NCBI RefSeq assembly: GCF_001708505.1
Contig: NZ_CP015992.1
Coordinates: forward strand, 1,116,001-1,180,000
Direction: 5' to 3'
Length of the DNA: 64,000 nt
From: Pseudomonas sp. TCU-HL1
Lineage (GTDB): Bacteria > Pseudomonadota > Gammaproteobacteria > Pseudomonadales > Pseudomonadaceae
Shown here: piece by piece, positions 51,274 through 60,425 of the stretch
How the letters are laid out: every line of letters starts with the position of its first letter
How positions within the stretch are numbered: the first letter of the stretch is position 1
The notes under the pieces: model-generated
Told to the model about the DNA's origin: nothing
Databases searched by the model: none
The model's input: the letters and a program-made list of their open reading frames with translations, nothing else
Translations under genes and position numbers: made by a program

Positions 51274-52247
51274 CAGATCACTCCGGCGCGGGTCATGTCG
51301 TGGATGTGCAGGGCGCCGATGGGGCGGTCGTCTTCGTCGACCACCACCAGCACGTTGATCTTGTGGTCGTCCATGATCTTCAGGGCTTCAGCGGCGAGCA
51401 TGTCCGGGCGCACGGTCTTGCCGTGGACGGTCATGACGTCGTCGATGCTGGCCAGGCGGAAATCGACAGCCTTGTCCAGGGTGCGGCGCAGATCGCCGTC
51501 GGTGAAGATGCCAGCGAGGCGGCCATCGCTCTCGATTACAGCGGTCATGCCGAGGCCCTTGCGGGTCATTTCCAGCAACGCTTCGCGCAGGGGGGTACCA
51601 CGGGTGACGCTGGGCAGGCTGTTGCCGCCATGCATGATGTTCTCGACCTTGAGCAGCAGGCGTCGACCCAGCGCGCCGCCCGGATGGGAGAAGGCGAAGT
51701 CTTCAGCGGTGAAACCGCGGGCCTCCAGCAGGGCAATGGCCAGGGCGTCGCCCAGTACCAGGGCGGCGGTGGTGGACGAGGTGGGGGCGAGGTTGAGGGG
51801 GCAGGCTTCCTGGGCCACGCGGGCGTCCAGATTGGCGGCTGCGGCCTTGGCCAGGGGCGAGTCCGGGTTGCCGGTGAGGCTGACCAGGGTGATCCCGAGG
51901 CGCTTGATCAAGGGCAGCAGGGTGACGATCTCGGCGGTCGAGCCGGAGTTGGACAGTGCCAGCACCACGTCTTCGCGAGTGATCATGCCCATGTCGCCAT
52001 GACTGGCTTCGGCCGGATGGACGAAGAAGGACGGGGTGCCGGTGCTGGCCAGGGTCGCGGCAATCTTCTTGCCGACGTGGCCTGATTTGCCCATTCCCAC
52101 CACGACAACGCGCCCCTTGCAGGCCAGGATGAGCTCGCAGGCGCGGACGAAATCGGCGTCGATACGCAGCAGAAGGTCGTCGATCGCCTCGCGTTCGAGC
52201 TGGATAGTGCGTTGTGCGGACTTGATCAGATCGCTGGATTGGCTCAT
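51273..52247 (-). CDS. kdsD: D-arabinose 5-phosphate isomerase
   Basis: 324 residues. An N-terminal SIS domain (about 30-180; VVVVGMGKSGHVGKKIAATLASTGTPSFFVHPAEASHGDMGMI) and two CBS domains (about 205-324) are typical of KdsD/KpsF/GutQ. It converts ribulose 5-phosphate to arabinose 5-phosphate, the first step to Kdo. First gene of the - strand kds-lpt-rpoN cluster. Confidence 0.95.
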   Translation of the reverse strand: MSQSSDLIKSAQRTIQLEREAIDDLLLRIDADFVRACELILACKGRVVVVGMGKSGHVGKKIAATLASTGTPSFFVHPAEASHGDMGMITREDVVLALSNSGSTAEIVTLLPLIKRLGITLVSLTGNPDSPLAKAAAANLDARVAQEACPLNLAPTSSTTAALVLGDALAIALLEARGFTAEDFAFSHPGGALGRRLLLKVENIMHGGNSLPSVTRGTPLREALLEMTRKGLGMTAVIESDGRLAGIFTDGDLRRTLDKAVDFRLASIDDVMTVHGKTVRPDMLAAEALKIMDDHKINVLVVVDEDDRPIGALHIHDMTRAGVI

Positions 52248-52281
52248 GGAGGGCGTGCAGTTGCCGAAGGAAAAGGTCGGG

Positions 52282-52287
52282 ATTATA
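52282..52287 (-). promoter_or_regulatory. Candidate -10 of kdsD promoter
   Basis: TATAAT on the - strand, about 35 bases upstream of the kdsD start. The expected -35 region (GTGAGC) is poor. This gap (52248-52478) carries both divergent promoters and no gene. Confidence 0.35.
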
Positions 52288-52361
52288 GCGATAAAGGCGA
52301 TTTAGCTCACGCGTCATTGCCGTGGAAGCTGTCGCAAAGCTGAACAACCGCTGGCGCGGCC

Positions 52362-52391
52362 TTGGGGGGCGCCACTGCGCGGTGATATAGT
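52362..52391 (+). promoter_or_regulatory. Candidate mlaF promoter
   Basis: TTGGGG (52362-52367) and TATAGT (52386-52391) with an 18-base spacer, leaving a leader of about 80 bases before mlaF. Assigned by eye. Confidence 0.4.
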
Positions 52392-52478
52392 TCGCGCCCT
52401 GTTCGGCCCGTCCTGGGCGGGGTGTCCTTGAATCGGGGCGCGACGTCTTTCAGGGAGGCTGTATCGCAAGGAGTCTAG

Positions 52479-53288
52479 ATGAGCGCCGAAAACGCCTATG
52501 CCGTCGAATTGAAGAGCGTCACCTTCAAGCGCGGTACGCGAAGCATTTTCCAGGATGTCGATATCCGTATTCCGCGCGGCAAGGTCACTGGCATCATGGG
52601 GCCTTCCGGCTGCGGCAAGACTACATTGCTGCGCCTGATCGCCGCCCAGCTCAAGCCTTCGAGTGGCGAAGTCTGGGTCAACGGTCAGAACCTGCCGAAG
52701 CTGTCCAGGGCCGACCTGTTCGACATGCGCAAGCAGTTCGGCGTGTTGTTCCAGAGCGGCGCCCTGTTCACTGACCTCGATGTCTTCGAGAACGTCGCCT
52801 TTCCACTGCGGGTTCATACCCAGTTGCCCGAGGAGATGATCCGGGACATCGTCCTGATGAAGCTCCAGGCCGTCGGCCTGCGTGGCGCCATCGACCTGAT
52901 GCCTGACGAGCTCTCCGGCGGCATGAAGCGCCGTGTGGCCTTGGCCCGGGCCATCGCCCTCGATCCGCAGATTCTGATGTATGACGAACCGTTCGTCGGC
53001 CAGGACCCCATCGCCATGGGTGTGCTGGTGCGCCTGATCCGCCTGCTCAACGATGCGCTGGGCATCACCAGCATCGTGGTCTCTCACGACCTGGCGGAAA
53101 CCGCGAGCATTGCCGACTACATCTATGTAGTGGGTGATGCCCAGATACTGGGGCAGGGGACCCCGGACGAGCTGATGAATTCCGATAACCCGCGTATCCG
53201 CCAGTTCATGAAAGGCATCCCGGACGGTCCGGTGCCCTTCCATTTCCCGGCGCCGGATTACCGCCAAGACCTGCTGGGGGAGCGCTGA
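52479..53288 (+). CDS. mlaF: Phospholipid ABC transporter ATP-binding protein MlaF
   Basis: 269 residues. ATPase of the Mla system that keeps the outer membrane asymmetric by moving phospholipid. Walker A is GPSGCGKTT near residue 40, the signature is LSGGMKRRVALARAI, Walker B is ILMYDEPFVGQD and the switch VVSHDL. Stop and next start overlap by one base. Known in Pseudomonas as ttg2A. Confidence 0.95.
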   Translation: MSAENAYAVELKSVTFKRGTRSIFQDVDIRIPRGKVTGIMGPSGCGKTTLLRLIAAQLKPSSGEVWVNGQNLPKLSRADLFDMRKQFGVLFQSGALFTDLDVFENVAFPLRVHTQLPEEMIRDIVLMKLQAVGLRGAIDLMPDELSGGMKRRVALARAIALDPQILMYDEPFVGQDPIAMGVLVRLIRLLNDALGITSIVVSHDLAETASIADYIYVVGDAQILGQGTPDELMNSDNPRIRQFMKGIPDGPVPFHFPAPDYRQDLLGER

Positions 53289-54085
53289 TGCGCAAGAAGT
53301 CTTTGCTCGAGCGCATCCGCCTGCTCGGGCGTTCCGGTCTGGACGTGCTGGAGGCGCTGGGGCGCTCCACCCTGTTCCTGGGGCATGCGCTGTTCGGCCG
53401 TACTGGCGTGGGCAATGGTTTCCAATTGCTGCTCAAGCAGCTTTATGCCGTTGGTGTGTTGTCGCTGGCGATCATCGTGGTTTCCGGCGTTTTCATCGGC
53501 ATGGTGCTGGCGCTGCAGGGCTATAACATCCTGGTCGACTATGGATCCGAGCAGGCGGTGGGCCAAATGGTCGCCCTGACCTTGTTGCGCGAACTCGGCC
53601 CCGTGGTGACCGGCCTGCTTTTCGCTGGTCGTGCGGGCTCCGCGCTGACAGCCGAGATCGGCAATATGAAGTCCACCGAGCAACTCTCCAGCCTGGAGAT
53701 GATCGGGGTTGATCCGCTCAAATACATCATCGCGCCGCGTCTTTGGGCGGGCTTCATCTCGATGCCGCTGTTGGCGATGATCTTCAGCGTGGTAGGCATC
53801 TGGGGCGGCGCCATGGTGGCCGTGGATTGGCTGGGAGTCTATGAGGGCTCCTTCTGGTCCAACATGCAGAACAGTGTTGAATTCACCGAGGATGTGCTCA
53901 ACGGCGTGATCAAAAGCGTCGTATTCGCCTTCGTGGTGACCTGGATCGCCGTGTTCCAGGGCTATGACTGCGAGCCGACCTCAGAGGGGATCAGCCGCGC
54001 AACGACTAAAACCGTGGTCTACGCCTCGCTGGCCGTGCTGGGGCTGGACTTCATCCTGACCGCCTTGATGTTTGGAGATTTCTGA
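53288..54085 (+). CDS. mlaE: Phospholipid ABC transporter permease MlaE
   Basis: 265 residues, MlaE-type permease with about five membrane helices. GTALTAEIG-type signature appears as RAGSALTAEIGNMKSTEQLSSLEMIGVDPLKYIIAPRLWAGFISMP. The partner ATPase overlaps by one base upstream and mlaD by one base downstream. Confidence 0.95.
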   Translation: MRKKSLLERIRLLGRSGLDVLEALGRSTLFLGHALFGRTGVGNGFQLLLKQLYAVGVLSLAIIVVSGVFIGMVLALQGYNILVDYGSEQAVGQMVALTLLRELGPVVTGLLFAGRAGSALTAEIGNMKSTEQLSSLEMIGVDPLKYIIAPRLWAGFISMPLLAMIFSVVGIWGGAMVAVDWLGVYEGSFWSNMQNSVEFTEDVLNGVIKSVVFAFVVTWIAVFQGYDCEPTSEGISRATTKTVVYASLAVLGLDFILTALMFGDF

Positions 54086-54552
54086 TGCAAATCCGCACCT
54101 TGGAAATTGGTGTCGGCCTGTTCCTCCTGGCCGGTCTGTTGGCCTTGCTGCTTCTGGCACTGCGGGTCAGCGGCCTGTCCTATGGCGTCAGTGACGATAC
54201 CTACAAGCTTTACGCGCATTTCGACAATATTGCCGGTTTGACTGTCAGAGCAAAGGTGACTATGGCCGGCGTCACCATTGGCAAGGTCACGGCTATCGAC
54301 CTGGATCGCGACAGCTATACGGGCCGCGTCACGATGGAAGTCGAGAAGCGCGTGGACAACCTGCCTACGGACTCCACGGCTTCCATCCTCACGGCTGGTC
54401 TGCTGGGCGAGAAGTACGTCGGCATCAGCGTTGGTGGCGACGAGGATTTGCTCAAGGATGGCGGCACCATCCGTGACACACAGTCGGCCCTGGTGCTGGA
54501 AGACCTGATCGGCAAGTTCCTGCTGAATACGGTCAACAAAGAGACGAAATGA
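54085..54552 (+). CDS. mlaD: Phospholipid transport MCE-domain protein MlaD
   Basis: 155 residues. An N-terminal anchor (TLEIGVGLFLLAGLLALLLLALRV) is followed by an MCE domain: YKLYAHFDNIAGLTVRAKVTMAGVTIGKVTAIDLD and ILTAGLLGEKYVGISVGGDE. It forms a hexameric ring in the MlaFEDB complex. Confidence 0.94.
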   Translation: MQIRTLEIGVGLFLLAGLLALLLLALRVSGLSYGVSDDTYKLYAHFDNIAGLTVRAKVTMAGVTIGKVTAIDLDRDSYTGRVTMEVEKRVDNLPTDSTASILTAGLLGEKYVGISVGGDEDLLKDGGTIRDTQSALVLEDLIGKFLLNTVNKETK

Positions 54553-54563
54553 GGATTAGAAGC

Positions 54564-55208
54564 ATGATCAAAGCCCTGCGAAACGGCCTGCTGGTGTTGC
54601 TGGCGGCCCTGCCCCTGCTGGCCACGGCCGCGCCGAGCGCGCGCGATGTGGTGCAGCAAACCACTGACCAGCTGCTGGCCGATCTCAAGGCCAACAAGCA
54701 GCAATATCGTAGCGACCCGAATGCTTTTTATGACGCCCTGAACGGCATTCTCGGTCCGGTCGTGGATACCGACGGGATTTCCCGCAGCATCATGACCGTG
54801 AAGTATTCGCGTAACGCCACTCCCGAGCAGATGGTCCGCTTCCAGGAGAACTTCAAGCGCAGCCTGATCCAGTTCTACGGCAACGCCCTGCTGGAGTACG
54901 ACAACCAGAACATCCGCGTGTTGAACGCCAAGGAAGGTGACGATGGGCGAGCCAGCGTCAACATGGAACTCACTGGGCGCAGTGGCTCCATCTACCCGGT
55001 GTCTTACACCATGGTGAACATCAATGGGCAATGGATGCTGCGCAATGTGATCATCAACGGCATCAACATCGGCAAGCTGTTCCGCGACCAGTTCGCCGAC
55101 ACCATGCAGCGCAATGGCAATGACCTCGACAAGACCATCAACGGTTGGGCCGAAGTGGTCGCCAAGGCCAAGCTGTCCGACGAAGCCAAGCAGGCGGGCG
55201 GCCAATGA
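54564..55208 (+). CDS. mlaC: Periplasmic phospholipid-binding protein MlaC
   Basis: 214 residues. A signal peptide (MIKALRNGLLVLLAALPLLATA) precedes the MlaC/Tol-Toluene tolerance domain, with YRSDPNAFYDALNGILGPVVD and a lipid-cavity region ending VVAKAKLSDEAKQAGGQ. It shuttles phospholipid between the outer-membrane MlaA complex and MlaD. ATG 54564 gives the clean signal peptide; the ATG at 54549, which overlaps the mlaD stop, is a possible coupled start. Confidence 0.92.
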   Translation: MIKALRNGLLVLLAALPLLATAAPSARDVVQQTTDQLLADLKANKQQYRSDPNAFYDALNGILGPVVDTDGISRSIMTVKYSRNATPEQMVRFQENFKRSLIQFYGNALLEYDNQNIRVLNAKEGDDGRASVNMELTGRSGSIYPVSYTMVNINGQWMLRNVIINGINIGKLFRDQFADTMQRNGNDLDKTINGWAEVVAKAKLSDEAKQAGGQ

Positions 55209-55513
55209 GTGATGCTCGTATCGAACAGGCCGCTCCGGGCGAGCTGCGCCTGGTCGGCGTGCTCGACTACAGCACCGGGCCGCAGTTGCGTGAGGTCGGC
55301 AGGCAGTTGATCCGCGCGAGCAATGGTGCGGGTCTGGTACTGGATTGCTCCGCCGTTGGGAAAACCAGCAGCGTTGGCCTGGCCTTGCTGCTGGCGTTCA
55401 TGCGCGATGCTCAGGCTGCGGGCAAGGTGGTCAAGGTGCGTGGGCTGACCACAGACATGCGACAGATCGCCGATGTATCCGGATTGACCGAGCTACTGCC
55501 CCTGGAGGCCTGA
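55205..55513 (+). CDS. mlaB: STAS-domain protein MlaB
   Basis: 102 residues, a single STAS domain that stabilises and activates MlaF. The VLDCSAVGKTSSVGLALLLAFMRDAQ helix contains the key threonine region of MlaB. ATG 55205 overlaps the mlaC stop by four bases. A terminator follows at 55526. Confidence 0.9.
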   Translation: MSDARIEQAAPGELRLVGVLDYSTGPQLREVGRQLIRASNGAGLVLDCSAVGKTSSVGLALLLAFMRDAQAAGKVVKVRGLTTDMRQIADVSGLTELLPLEA

Positions 55514-55525
55514 GCCGGTCCAGCG

Positions 55526-55576
55526 GCCCTCCGTCAGGCCCCGCACAAGCGGGGTTCGCAGGCGGAGGGCTTTTTT
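55526..55576 (+). terminator. Terminator between mlaB and ibaG
   Basis: GCCCTCCG (55526-55533) and CGGAGGGC (55563-55570) enclose an inner hairpin CCCCGC/GCGGGG and are followed by TTTTTTG. It ends 46 bases before the ibaG start, so ibaG-murA must have their own promoter or depend on read-through. Confidence 0.85.
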
Positions 55577-55622
55577 GTATCATGGCCGACCCGCGCGCGT
55601 TGGGCGCCGATTGAGGTTGAGC

Positions 55623-55862
55623 ATGCAGGCCGTAGAAGTGAAAAGCCTCCTGGAGGCGAAACTGCCAGGTACCCAGGTGGAAGTTGAAGGGGAAGGCTGC
55701 AACTTCCAGTTGAACCTGATCAGCGACGAGCTGGCCGGCCTCAGTCCGGTGAAGCGTCAGCAGCAGGTATACGCCCACCTGAATGCCTGGATCGCTGATG
55801 GCAGCATCCACGCCGTCACCATGAAATTCTTCAGCCAGGCCGCCTGGGCCGAGCGTTCCTGA
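55623..55862 (+). CDS. ibaG: BolA-family protein IbaG
   Basis: 79 residues. BolA/YrbA domain: MQAVEVKSLLEAKLPGTQVEVEGEGCNFQLNLISDELAGLSPVKRQQQVYAHL and SIHAVTMKFFSQAAW. The invariant histidine of BolA proteins is present (IHAVTMK). It usually pairs with monothiol glutaredoxin in Fe-S handling; the gene lies between mla and murA in most gammaproteobacteria. Confidence 0.93.
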   Translation: MQAVEVKSLLEAKLPGTQVEVEGEGCNFQLNLISDELAGLSPVKRQQQVYAHLNAWIADGSIHAVTMKFFSQAAWAERS

Positions 55863-55882
55863 GCCCCGCTTCCGAGAGAGCT

Positions 55883-57148
55883 ATGGACAAACTGATTATT
55901 ACCGGCGGTCAACGCCTCGATGGCGAAATCCGCATTTCCGGCGCCAAGAACTCTGCGCTGCCGATCCTGGCTGCGACCTTGCTCGCCGACACTCCGGTCA
56001 CAGTGGCCAACCTGCCGCACCTGCACGACATCACCACCATGATCGAACTCTTCGGTCGCATGGGCGTGCAGCCGGTGATCGACGAGAAGCTGGCCGTAGA
56101 AGTGGACGCCAGCAGCATCAAGACCCTGGTGGCCCCCTACGAGTTGGTCAAGACCATGCGTGCCTCCATCCTGGTGCTTGGCCCGATGGTGGCGCGCTTC
56201 GGTGAAGCCGAAGTGGCCCTGCCTGGCGGTTGCGCCATTGGTTCGCGCCCGGTCGACCTGCACATCCGTGGCCTCGAGGCCATGGGTGCGAAGATCGATG
56301 TAGAGGGTGGTTACATCAAGGCCAAGGCTCCGGCCGGCGGCCTGCGCGGTGCCCATTTCTTCTTCGATACCGTCAGCGTGACCGGCACTGAAAACATCAT
56401 GATGGCTGCTGCGCTGGCCAACGGTCGTAGCGTGCTGCAGAACGCTGCACGTGAGCCGGAAGTGGTCGATCTGGCCAACTGCCTGATCGCCATGGGCGCG
56501 CAGATCCAGGGTGCCGGCACCGACACCATCACCATCGATGGCGTGAAGCGTCTCGGTGGCGCCCGCTACAACGTGATGCCCGACCGTATCGAAACCGGTA
56601 CCTACCTGGTGGCTGCTGCCGCCACTGGTGGCCGCGTCAAGCTCAAGGACACTGATCCGACCATCCTCGAAGCCGTGCTGCAGAAGCTGGAAGAGGCAGG
56701 TGCCCACATCAATACCGGTAACAACTGGATCGAGCTGGACATGAAGGGCAATCGCCCGAAAGCGGTCAACTTGCGCACCGCGCCGTACCCGGCATTCCCC
56801 ACCGATATGCAGGCCCAGTTCATCTCCATGAACGCCGTGGCCGAAGGCACTGGTGCGGTGATCGAGACCGTGTTCGAAAACCGTTTCATGCACGTCTACG
56901 AAATGAACCGCATGGGCGCTCAGATCCTGGTGGAAGGCAACACGGCCATCGTCACCGGCGTACCGAAGCTCAAGGGCGCGCCAGTCATGGCGACCGACCT
57001 GCGGGCCTCTGCGAGCCTGGTGATCGCTGGCCTGGTGGCCGAAGGCGACACCCTGATCGACCGCATCTACCACATCGACCGTGGTTACGAGTGCATCGAA
57101 GAAAAACTGCAGTTACTCGGCGCCAAGATCCGTCGCGTGCCGGGCTAG
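55883..57148 (+). CDS. murA: UDP-N-acetylglucosamine 1-carboxyvinyltransferase
   Basis: 421 residues, the first committed step of peptidoglycan synthesis and the fosfomycin target. The catalytic cysteine C117 lies in LPGGCAIGSRPVDLHI. K22 and N23 (GAKNS) and R397-type PEP contacts are in the expected blocks; the end is EEKLQLLGAKIRRVPG. The active-site cysteine is intact, so intrinsic fosfomycin resistance by Cys-to-Asp is not predicted. Confidence 0.97.
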   Translation: MDKLIITGGQRLDGEIRISGAKNSALPILAATLLADTPVTVANLPHLHDITTMIELFGRMGVQPVIDEKLAVEVDASSIKTLVAPYELVKTMRASILVLGPMVARFGEAEVALPGGCAIGSRPVDLHIRGLEAMGAKIDVEGGYIKAKAPAGGLRGAHFFFDTVSVTGTENIMMAAALANGRSVLQNAAREPEVVDLANCLIAMGAQIQGAGTDTITIDGVKRLGGARYNVMPDRIETGTYLVAAAATGGRVKLKDTDPTILEAVLQKLEEAGAHINTGNNWIELDMKGNRPKAVNLRTAPYPAFPTDMQAQFISMNAVAEGTGAVIETVFENRFMHVYEMNRMGAQILVEGNTAIVTGVPKLKGAPVMATDLRASASLVIAGLVAEGDTLIDRIYHIDRGYECIEEKLQLLGAKIRRVPG

Positions 57149-57238
57149 GTCGCCTTACCGGCCGGCCCGCCCCCGGGCCGGCATGGATCGACCGTGCAAC
57201 AGGCCCTGAAGGGGCCGTAGCCAAGGAATAACAGTTTC

Positions 57239-57874
57239 ATGCTCACCATCGCGCTGTCCAAGGGCCGAATTCTTGATGACACCCTGCCGTTGCTCGCTGA
57301 AGCCGGTATCGTGCCTACCGAGAATCCGGACAAGAGCCGCAAGCTGATCATCCCCACCACCCAGGAGGATGTGCGTCTTCTCATCGTGCGTGCTACCGAC
57401 GTGCCGACTTATGTCGAGCATGGCGCGGCCGACCTCGGCGTTGCCGGCAAGGACGTGCTGATGGAGTACGGTGGCCAGGGCCTGTATGAGCCTCTGGACC
57501 TGAGAATTGCCTGCTGCAAGCTGATGACCGCCGGGGCGATTGGCGTGCCGGAGCCCAAGGGGCGCCTGCGTGTGGCGACCAAATTCGTCAACGTCGCCAA
57601 GCGCTACTACGCCGAGCAGGGTCGCCAGGTCGACGTGATCAAGCTCTACGGTTCCATGGAGCTCGCGCCGCTGGTTGGCCTGGCCGACAAGATCATCGAC
57701 GTCGTCGACACGGGCAATACTCTGCGTGCCAATGGCCTGGAACCCCAGGAACTGATCGCGACCATCAGCTCGCGTCTGATCGTCAACAAGGCATCGATGA
57801 AAATGCAGCACGCGCGCATCCAGGCGCTGATCGAAGTGCTGCGCAACGCCGTCGAGTCTCGACACCCAAGCTGA
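57239..57874 (+). CDS. hisG: ATP phosphoribosyltransferase (short form)
   Basis: 211 residues, the short HisG that lacks the C-terminal regulatory domain and normally works with HisZ. First step of histidine synthesis. LTIALSKGRILDDTLPLL, DVPTYVEHGAADLGVAGKDVL and the PRPP loop IDVVDTGNTLRANGL are present. hisZ is not in this window. Confidence 0.95.
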   Translation: MLTIALSKGRILDDTLPLLAEAGIVPTENPDKSRKLIIPTTQEDVRLLIVRATDVPTYVEHGAADLGVAGKDVLMEYGGQGLYEPLDLRIACCKLMTAGAIGVPEPKGRLRVATKFVNVAKRYYAEQGRQVDVIKLYGSMELAPLVGLADKIIDVVDTGNTLRANGLEPQELIATISSRLIVNKASMKMQHARIQALIEVLRNAVESRHPS

Positions 57875-57996
57875 CACCTGAGCGCGACCCCGTGTCGCGC
57901 ACGCCTATCCGTGTCATAGCCAATATTCTCGGGTGCCCGCACGGTGGGCTTGCTACTCTAGCGGCGCCCGAGCATTTGCCATTCATGAGGCCCGCT

Positions 57997-59310
57997 ATGA
58001 CTGCTCCTATCGCTATCCGCCGACTCAACGCTGCTGATCCGGATTTTGCGCGACACCTGGATCATCTGCTGAGCTGGGAAAGCGTGTCCGACGAAGCGGT
58101 CAACCAGCGAGTCCTCGACATCATCAAGGCCGTGCGCGAGCGCGGTGATGCCGCCGTGGTCGAATTCACCCAGCGATTCGACGGTGTACAGGCCACTGCC
58201 ATGGCTGACCTGATCCTGCCGCGCGAGCGCCTGGAGTTGGCCCTGACGCGTATCACCGCCGAGCAGCGCAAGGCCCTGGAAACCGCCGCCGAGCGGGTGC
58301 GCAGCTACCACGAAAAGCAGAAGCAGGATTCCTGGACCTACACCGAGGCCGACGGCACCGTATTGGGCCAGCAGGTCACCCCACTGGATCGCGCCGGCCT
58401 CTACGTGCCGGGCGGCAAGGCGTCCTACCCGTCGTCCGTGCTGATGAACGCGATTCCCGCCAAGGTCGCCGGAGTCACCGAAGTGGTGATGGTAGTGCCG
58501 ACGCCCCGTGGCGAGATCAACGAAATCGTCCTCGCCGCCGCTTGCGTGGCCGGGGTGGATCGCGTCTTCACCATCGGTGGCGCCCAGGCCGTGGCTGCGC
58601 TGGCCTATGGCACCGAGAGCGTGCCCCAGGTGGACAAGATCGTCGGCCCGGGCAACATCTACGTTGCCACCGCCAAGCGTCACGTCTTTGGCCAGGTGGG
58701 CATCGACATGATCGCCGGCCCGTCCGAGATCCTTGTGGTCTGCGATGGCGCTACCGATCCGGACTGGATCGCCATGGACCTGTTCTCCCAGGCCGAGCAC
58801 GACGAGGATGCCCAGTCCATTCTGGTCAGCCCTGACGCCGATTTCCTCGACAAGGTGGCCGCCAGTATCGACAAGCTGCTGCCGACCATGGAGCGCGCCG
58901 AGATCATCCGCACCTCGCTGCAGAATCGTGGCGCGCTGATCCTGGTGGCCGACCAGGCCCAGGCTTGCCAGGTGGCCAACCGCATCGCTCCCGAGCACCT
59001 GGAGCTGTCTGTGGCCGATCCGCAGGCCTGGCTGCCGCAGATCCGCCACGCCGGCGCCATCTTCATGGGCCGCTATACCGCCGAGGCCCTGGGCGACTAC
59101 TGCGCCGGCCCGAACCACGTGCTGCCGACTTCCGGCACCGCGCGCTTCTCGTCGCCGCTTGGCGTGTACGACTTCCAGAAGCGCTCTTCAATCATCTTCT
59201 GTTCGGCCGATGGCGCGTCCGAGTTGGGCAGGACGGCATCCGTACTGGCGCGTGGCGAGTCCCTGACCGCCCACGCACGCAGCGCCGAATTCCGGATCAA
59301 GGGAGAGTGA
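57997..59310 (+). CDS. hisD: Histidinol dehydrogenase
   Basis: 437 residues, zinc NAD enzyme for the last two steps of histidine synthesis. Blocks include VPGGKASYPSSVLMNAIPAKVAGV, VDKIVGPGNIYVATAKRHVFGQVGIDMIAGPSEI, and the zinc/catalytic segment APEHLELSV with CAGPNHVLPTSGTARFSSPLGVYDF. ATG 57997 follows GAGG and starts MTAPIAIRRLNA; the longer frame from 57892 has no family match. Confidence 0.95.
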   Translation: MTAPIAIRRLNAADPDFARHLDHLLSWESVSDEAVNQRVLDIIKAVRERGDAAVVEFTQRFDGVQATAMADLILPRERLELALTRITAEQRKALETAAERVRSYHEKQKQDSWTYTEADGTVLGQQVTPLDRAGLYVPGGKASYPSSVLMNAIPAKVAGVTEVVMVVPTPRGEINEIVLAAACVAGVDRVFTIGGAQAVAALAYGTESVPQVDKIVGPGNIYVATAKRHVFGQVGIDMIAGPSEILVVCDGATDPDWIAMDLFSQAEHDEDAQSILVSPDADFLDKVAASIDKLLPTMERAEIIRTSLQNRGALILVADQAQACQVANRIAPEHLELSVADPQAWLPQIRHAGAIFMGRYTAEALGDYCAGPNHVLPTSGTARFSSPLGVYDFQKRSSIIFCSADGASELGRTASVLARGESLTAHARSAEFRIKGE

Positions 59311-59312
59311 GC

Positions 59313-60365
59313 ATGAGCAAGTTCTGGAGTCCCTTCGTCAAGGATCTGGTGCCCTACGTACCAGGCGAGCAGCCCAAGCTGGCCAAACTGGTCAAGCTGA
59401 ACACCAATGAGAACCCCTATGGTCCGTCACCGAAGGCGATTGCGGCCATGCAGGCGGAGGTGGGTGAGAACCTGCGCCTCTACCCGGACCCGAACAGTGA
59501 CCGTCTGAAGCACGCGGTCGCCGACTACTACGGCGTGCAGCCAAACCAGGTCTTTGTCGGCAACGGCTCGGACGAGGTGCTGGCCCACGCGTTCCATGGT
59601 TTGTTCCAGCACGGCGAACCGCTGCTGTTCCCGGACGTGACCTACAGCTTCTATCCGGTCTACTGCGGCCTTTACGGCATTCCCTTCGAGGCATTGCCGC
59701 TGGATGAGCAGTTCCAGATCCGCGTCGAGGACTACGCACGTCCCAACAGCGGCATCATCTTCCCCAACCCCAACGCACCCACCGGGTGCCTGCTGGCGCT
59801 GGAAGCCATCGAGCGTCTGCTCCAGGCCAACACCGATTCCGTGGTGGTGGTGGATGAGGCCTACATCGACTTCGGTGGGCAGACCGCGATCAGTCTGGTG
59901 GACCGTTACCCGAACCTGCTGGTGACCCAGACCCTGTCCAAGTCTCGCTCGTTGGCGGGCTTGCGGGTGGGCCTGGCTGTAGGCCATCCGGACCTGATCG
60001 AAGCGCTGGAGCGGATCAAGAACAGCTTCAACTCCTACCCGTTGGACCGCATGGCCATTGTCGGTGCGGCGGTTGCCTTCGAAGACAGAGCCTATTTTGA
60101 CGAGACCTGCCGCAAGGTGATCGACAGCCGCGAGAGGCTGGTGGCTGAACTGGGCAAGCTGGGCTTCGAGGTACTGCCCTCGGCGGCCAACTTCGTCTTC
60201 GCCCGCCATCCGCAGAAGGATGCCGCTGGCATTGCCGCTGGCCTGCGTGAACAAGGCGTGATCGTGCGCCACTTCAAGCAGGAGCGCATTGCCCAGTTCC
60301 TGCGTATCACCATCGGCACGCCGGAGCAGAACCAGGCGCTGCTGGATGCGCTGAACAAGCTCTGA
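59313..60365 (+). CDS. hisC: Histidinol-phosphate aminotransferase
   Basis: 350 residues, PLP aminotransferase. The PLP lysine is K210 in QTLSKSRSLAGLRVG; NENPYGPSP, NPNAPTG and DEAYIDFGG are the other family motifs. Starts two bases after the hisD stop. A good terminator follows at 60382. Confidence 0.96.
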   Translation: MSKFWSPFVKDLVPYVPGEQPKLAKLVKLNTNENPYGPSPKAIAAMQAEVGENLRLYPDPNSDRLKHAVADYYGVQPNQVFVGNGSDEVLAHAFHGLFQHGEPLLFPDVTYSFYPVYCGLYGIPFEALPLDEQFQIRVEDYARPNSGIIFPNPNAPTGCLLALEAIERLLQANTDSVVVVDEAYIDFGGQTAISLVDRYPNLLVTQTLSKSRSLAGLRVGLAVGHPDLIEALERIKNSFNSYPLDRMAIVGAAVAFEDRAYFDETCRKVIDSRERLVAELGKLGFEVLPSAANFVFARHPQKDAAGIAAGLREQGVIVRHFKQERIAQFLRITIGTPEQNQALLDALNKL

Positions 60366-60381
60366 GCGTTCCTCGTTTGAG

Positions 60382-60416
60382 AAAAGCCGAGCGCGGGTCA
60401 CCGCCTCGGCTTTTTT
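60382..60416 (+). terminator. Terminator after hisC
   Basis: AAAAGCCGAG (60382-60391) and CTCGGCTTTT (60405-60414), with a 13-base loop that itself contains short GCG/CGC pairing, and a six-T run. Strong rho-independent type, also usable on the - strand. Confidence 0.88.
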
Positions 60417-60425
60417 GTTGGGTGC

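Noticed and set aside
45246..52247. A novel mixed LPS/nitrogen system
   Set aside because: The kds-lpt-rpoN-hpf-ptsN-rapZ-npr order is a well-known conserved cluster in gammaproteobacteria.
57149..57238. Terminator between murA and hisG
   Set aside because: A GC-rich CCGGCC/GGCCGG hairpin is present near 57160-57183 but lacks a T-tract, so it is not annotated as a terminator.
57892..57996. Longer N-terminus for hisD
   Set aside because: No similarity to the family and no ribosome site; ATG 57997 fits.
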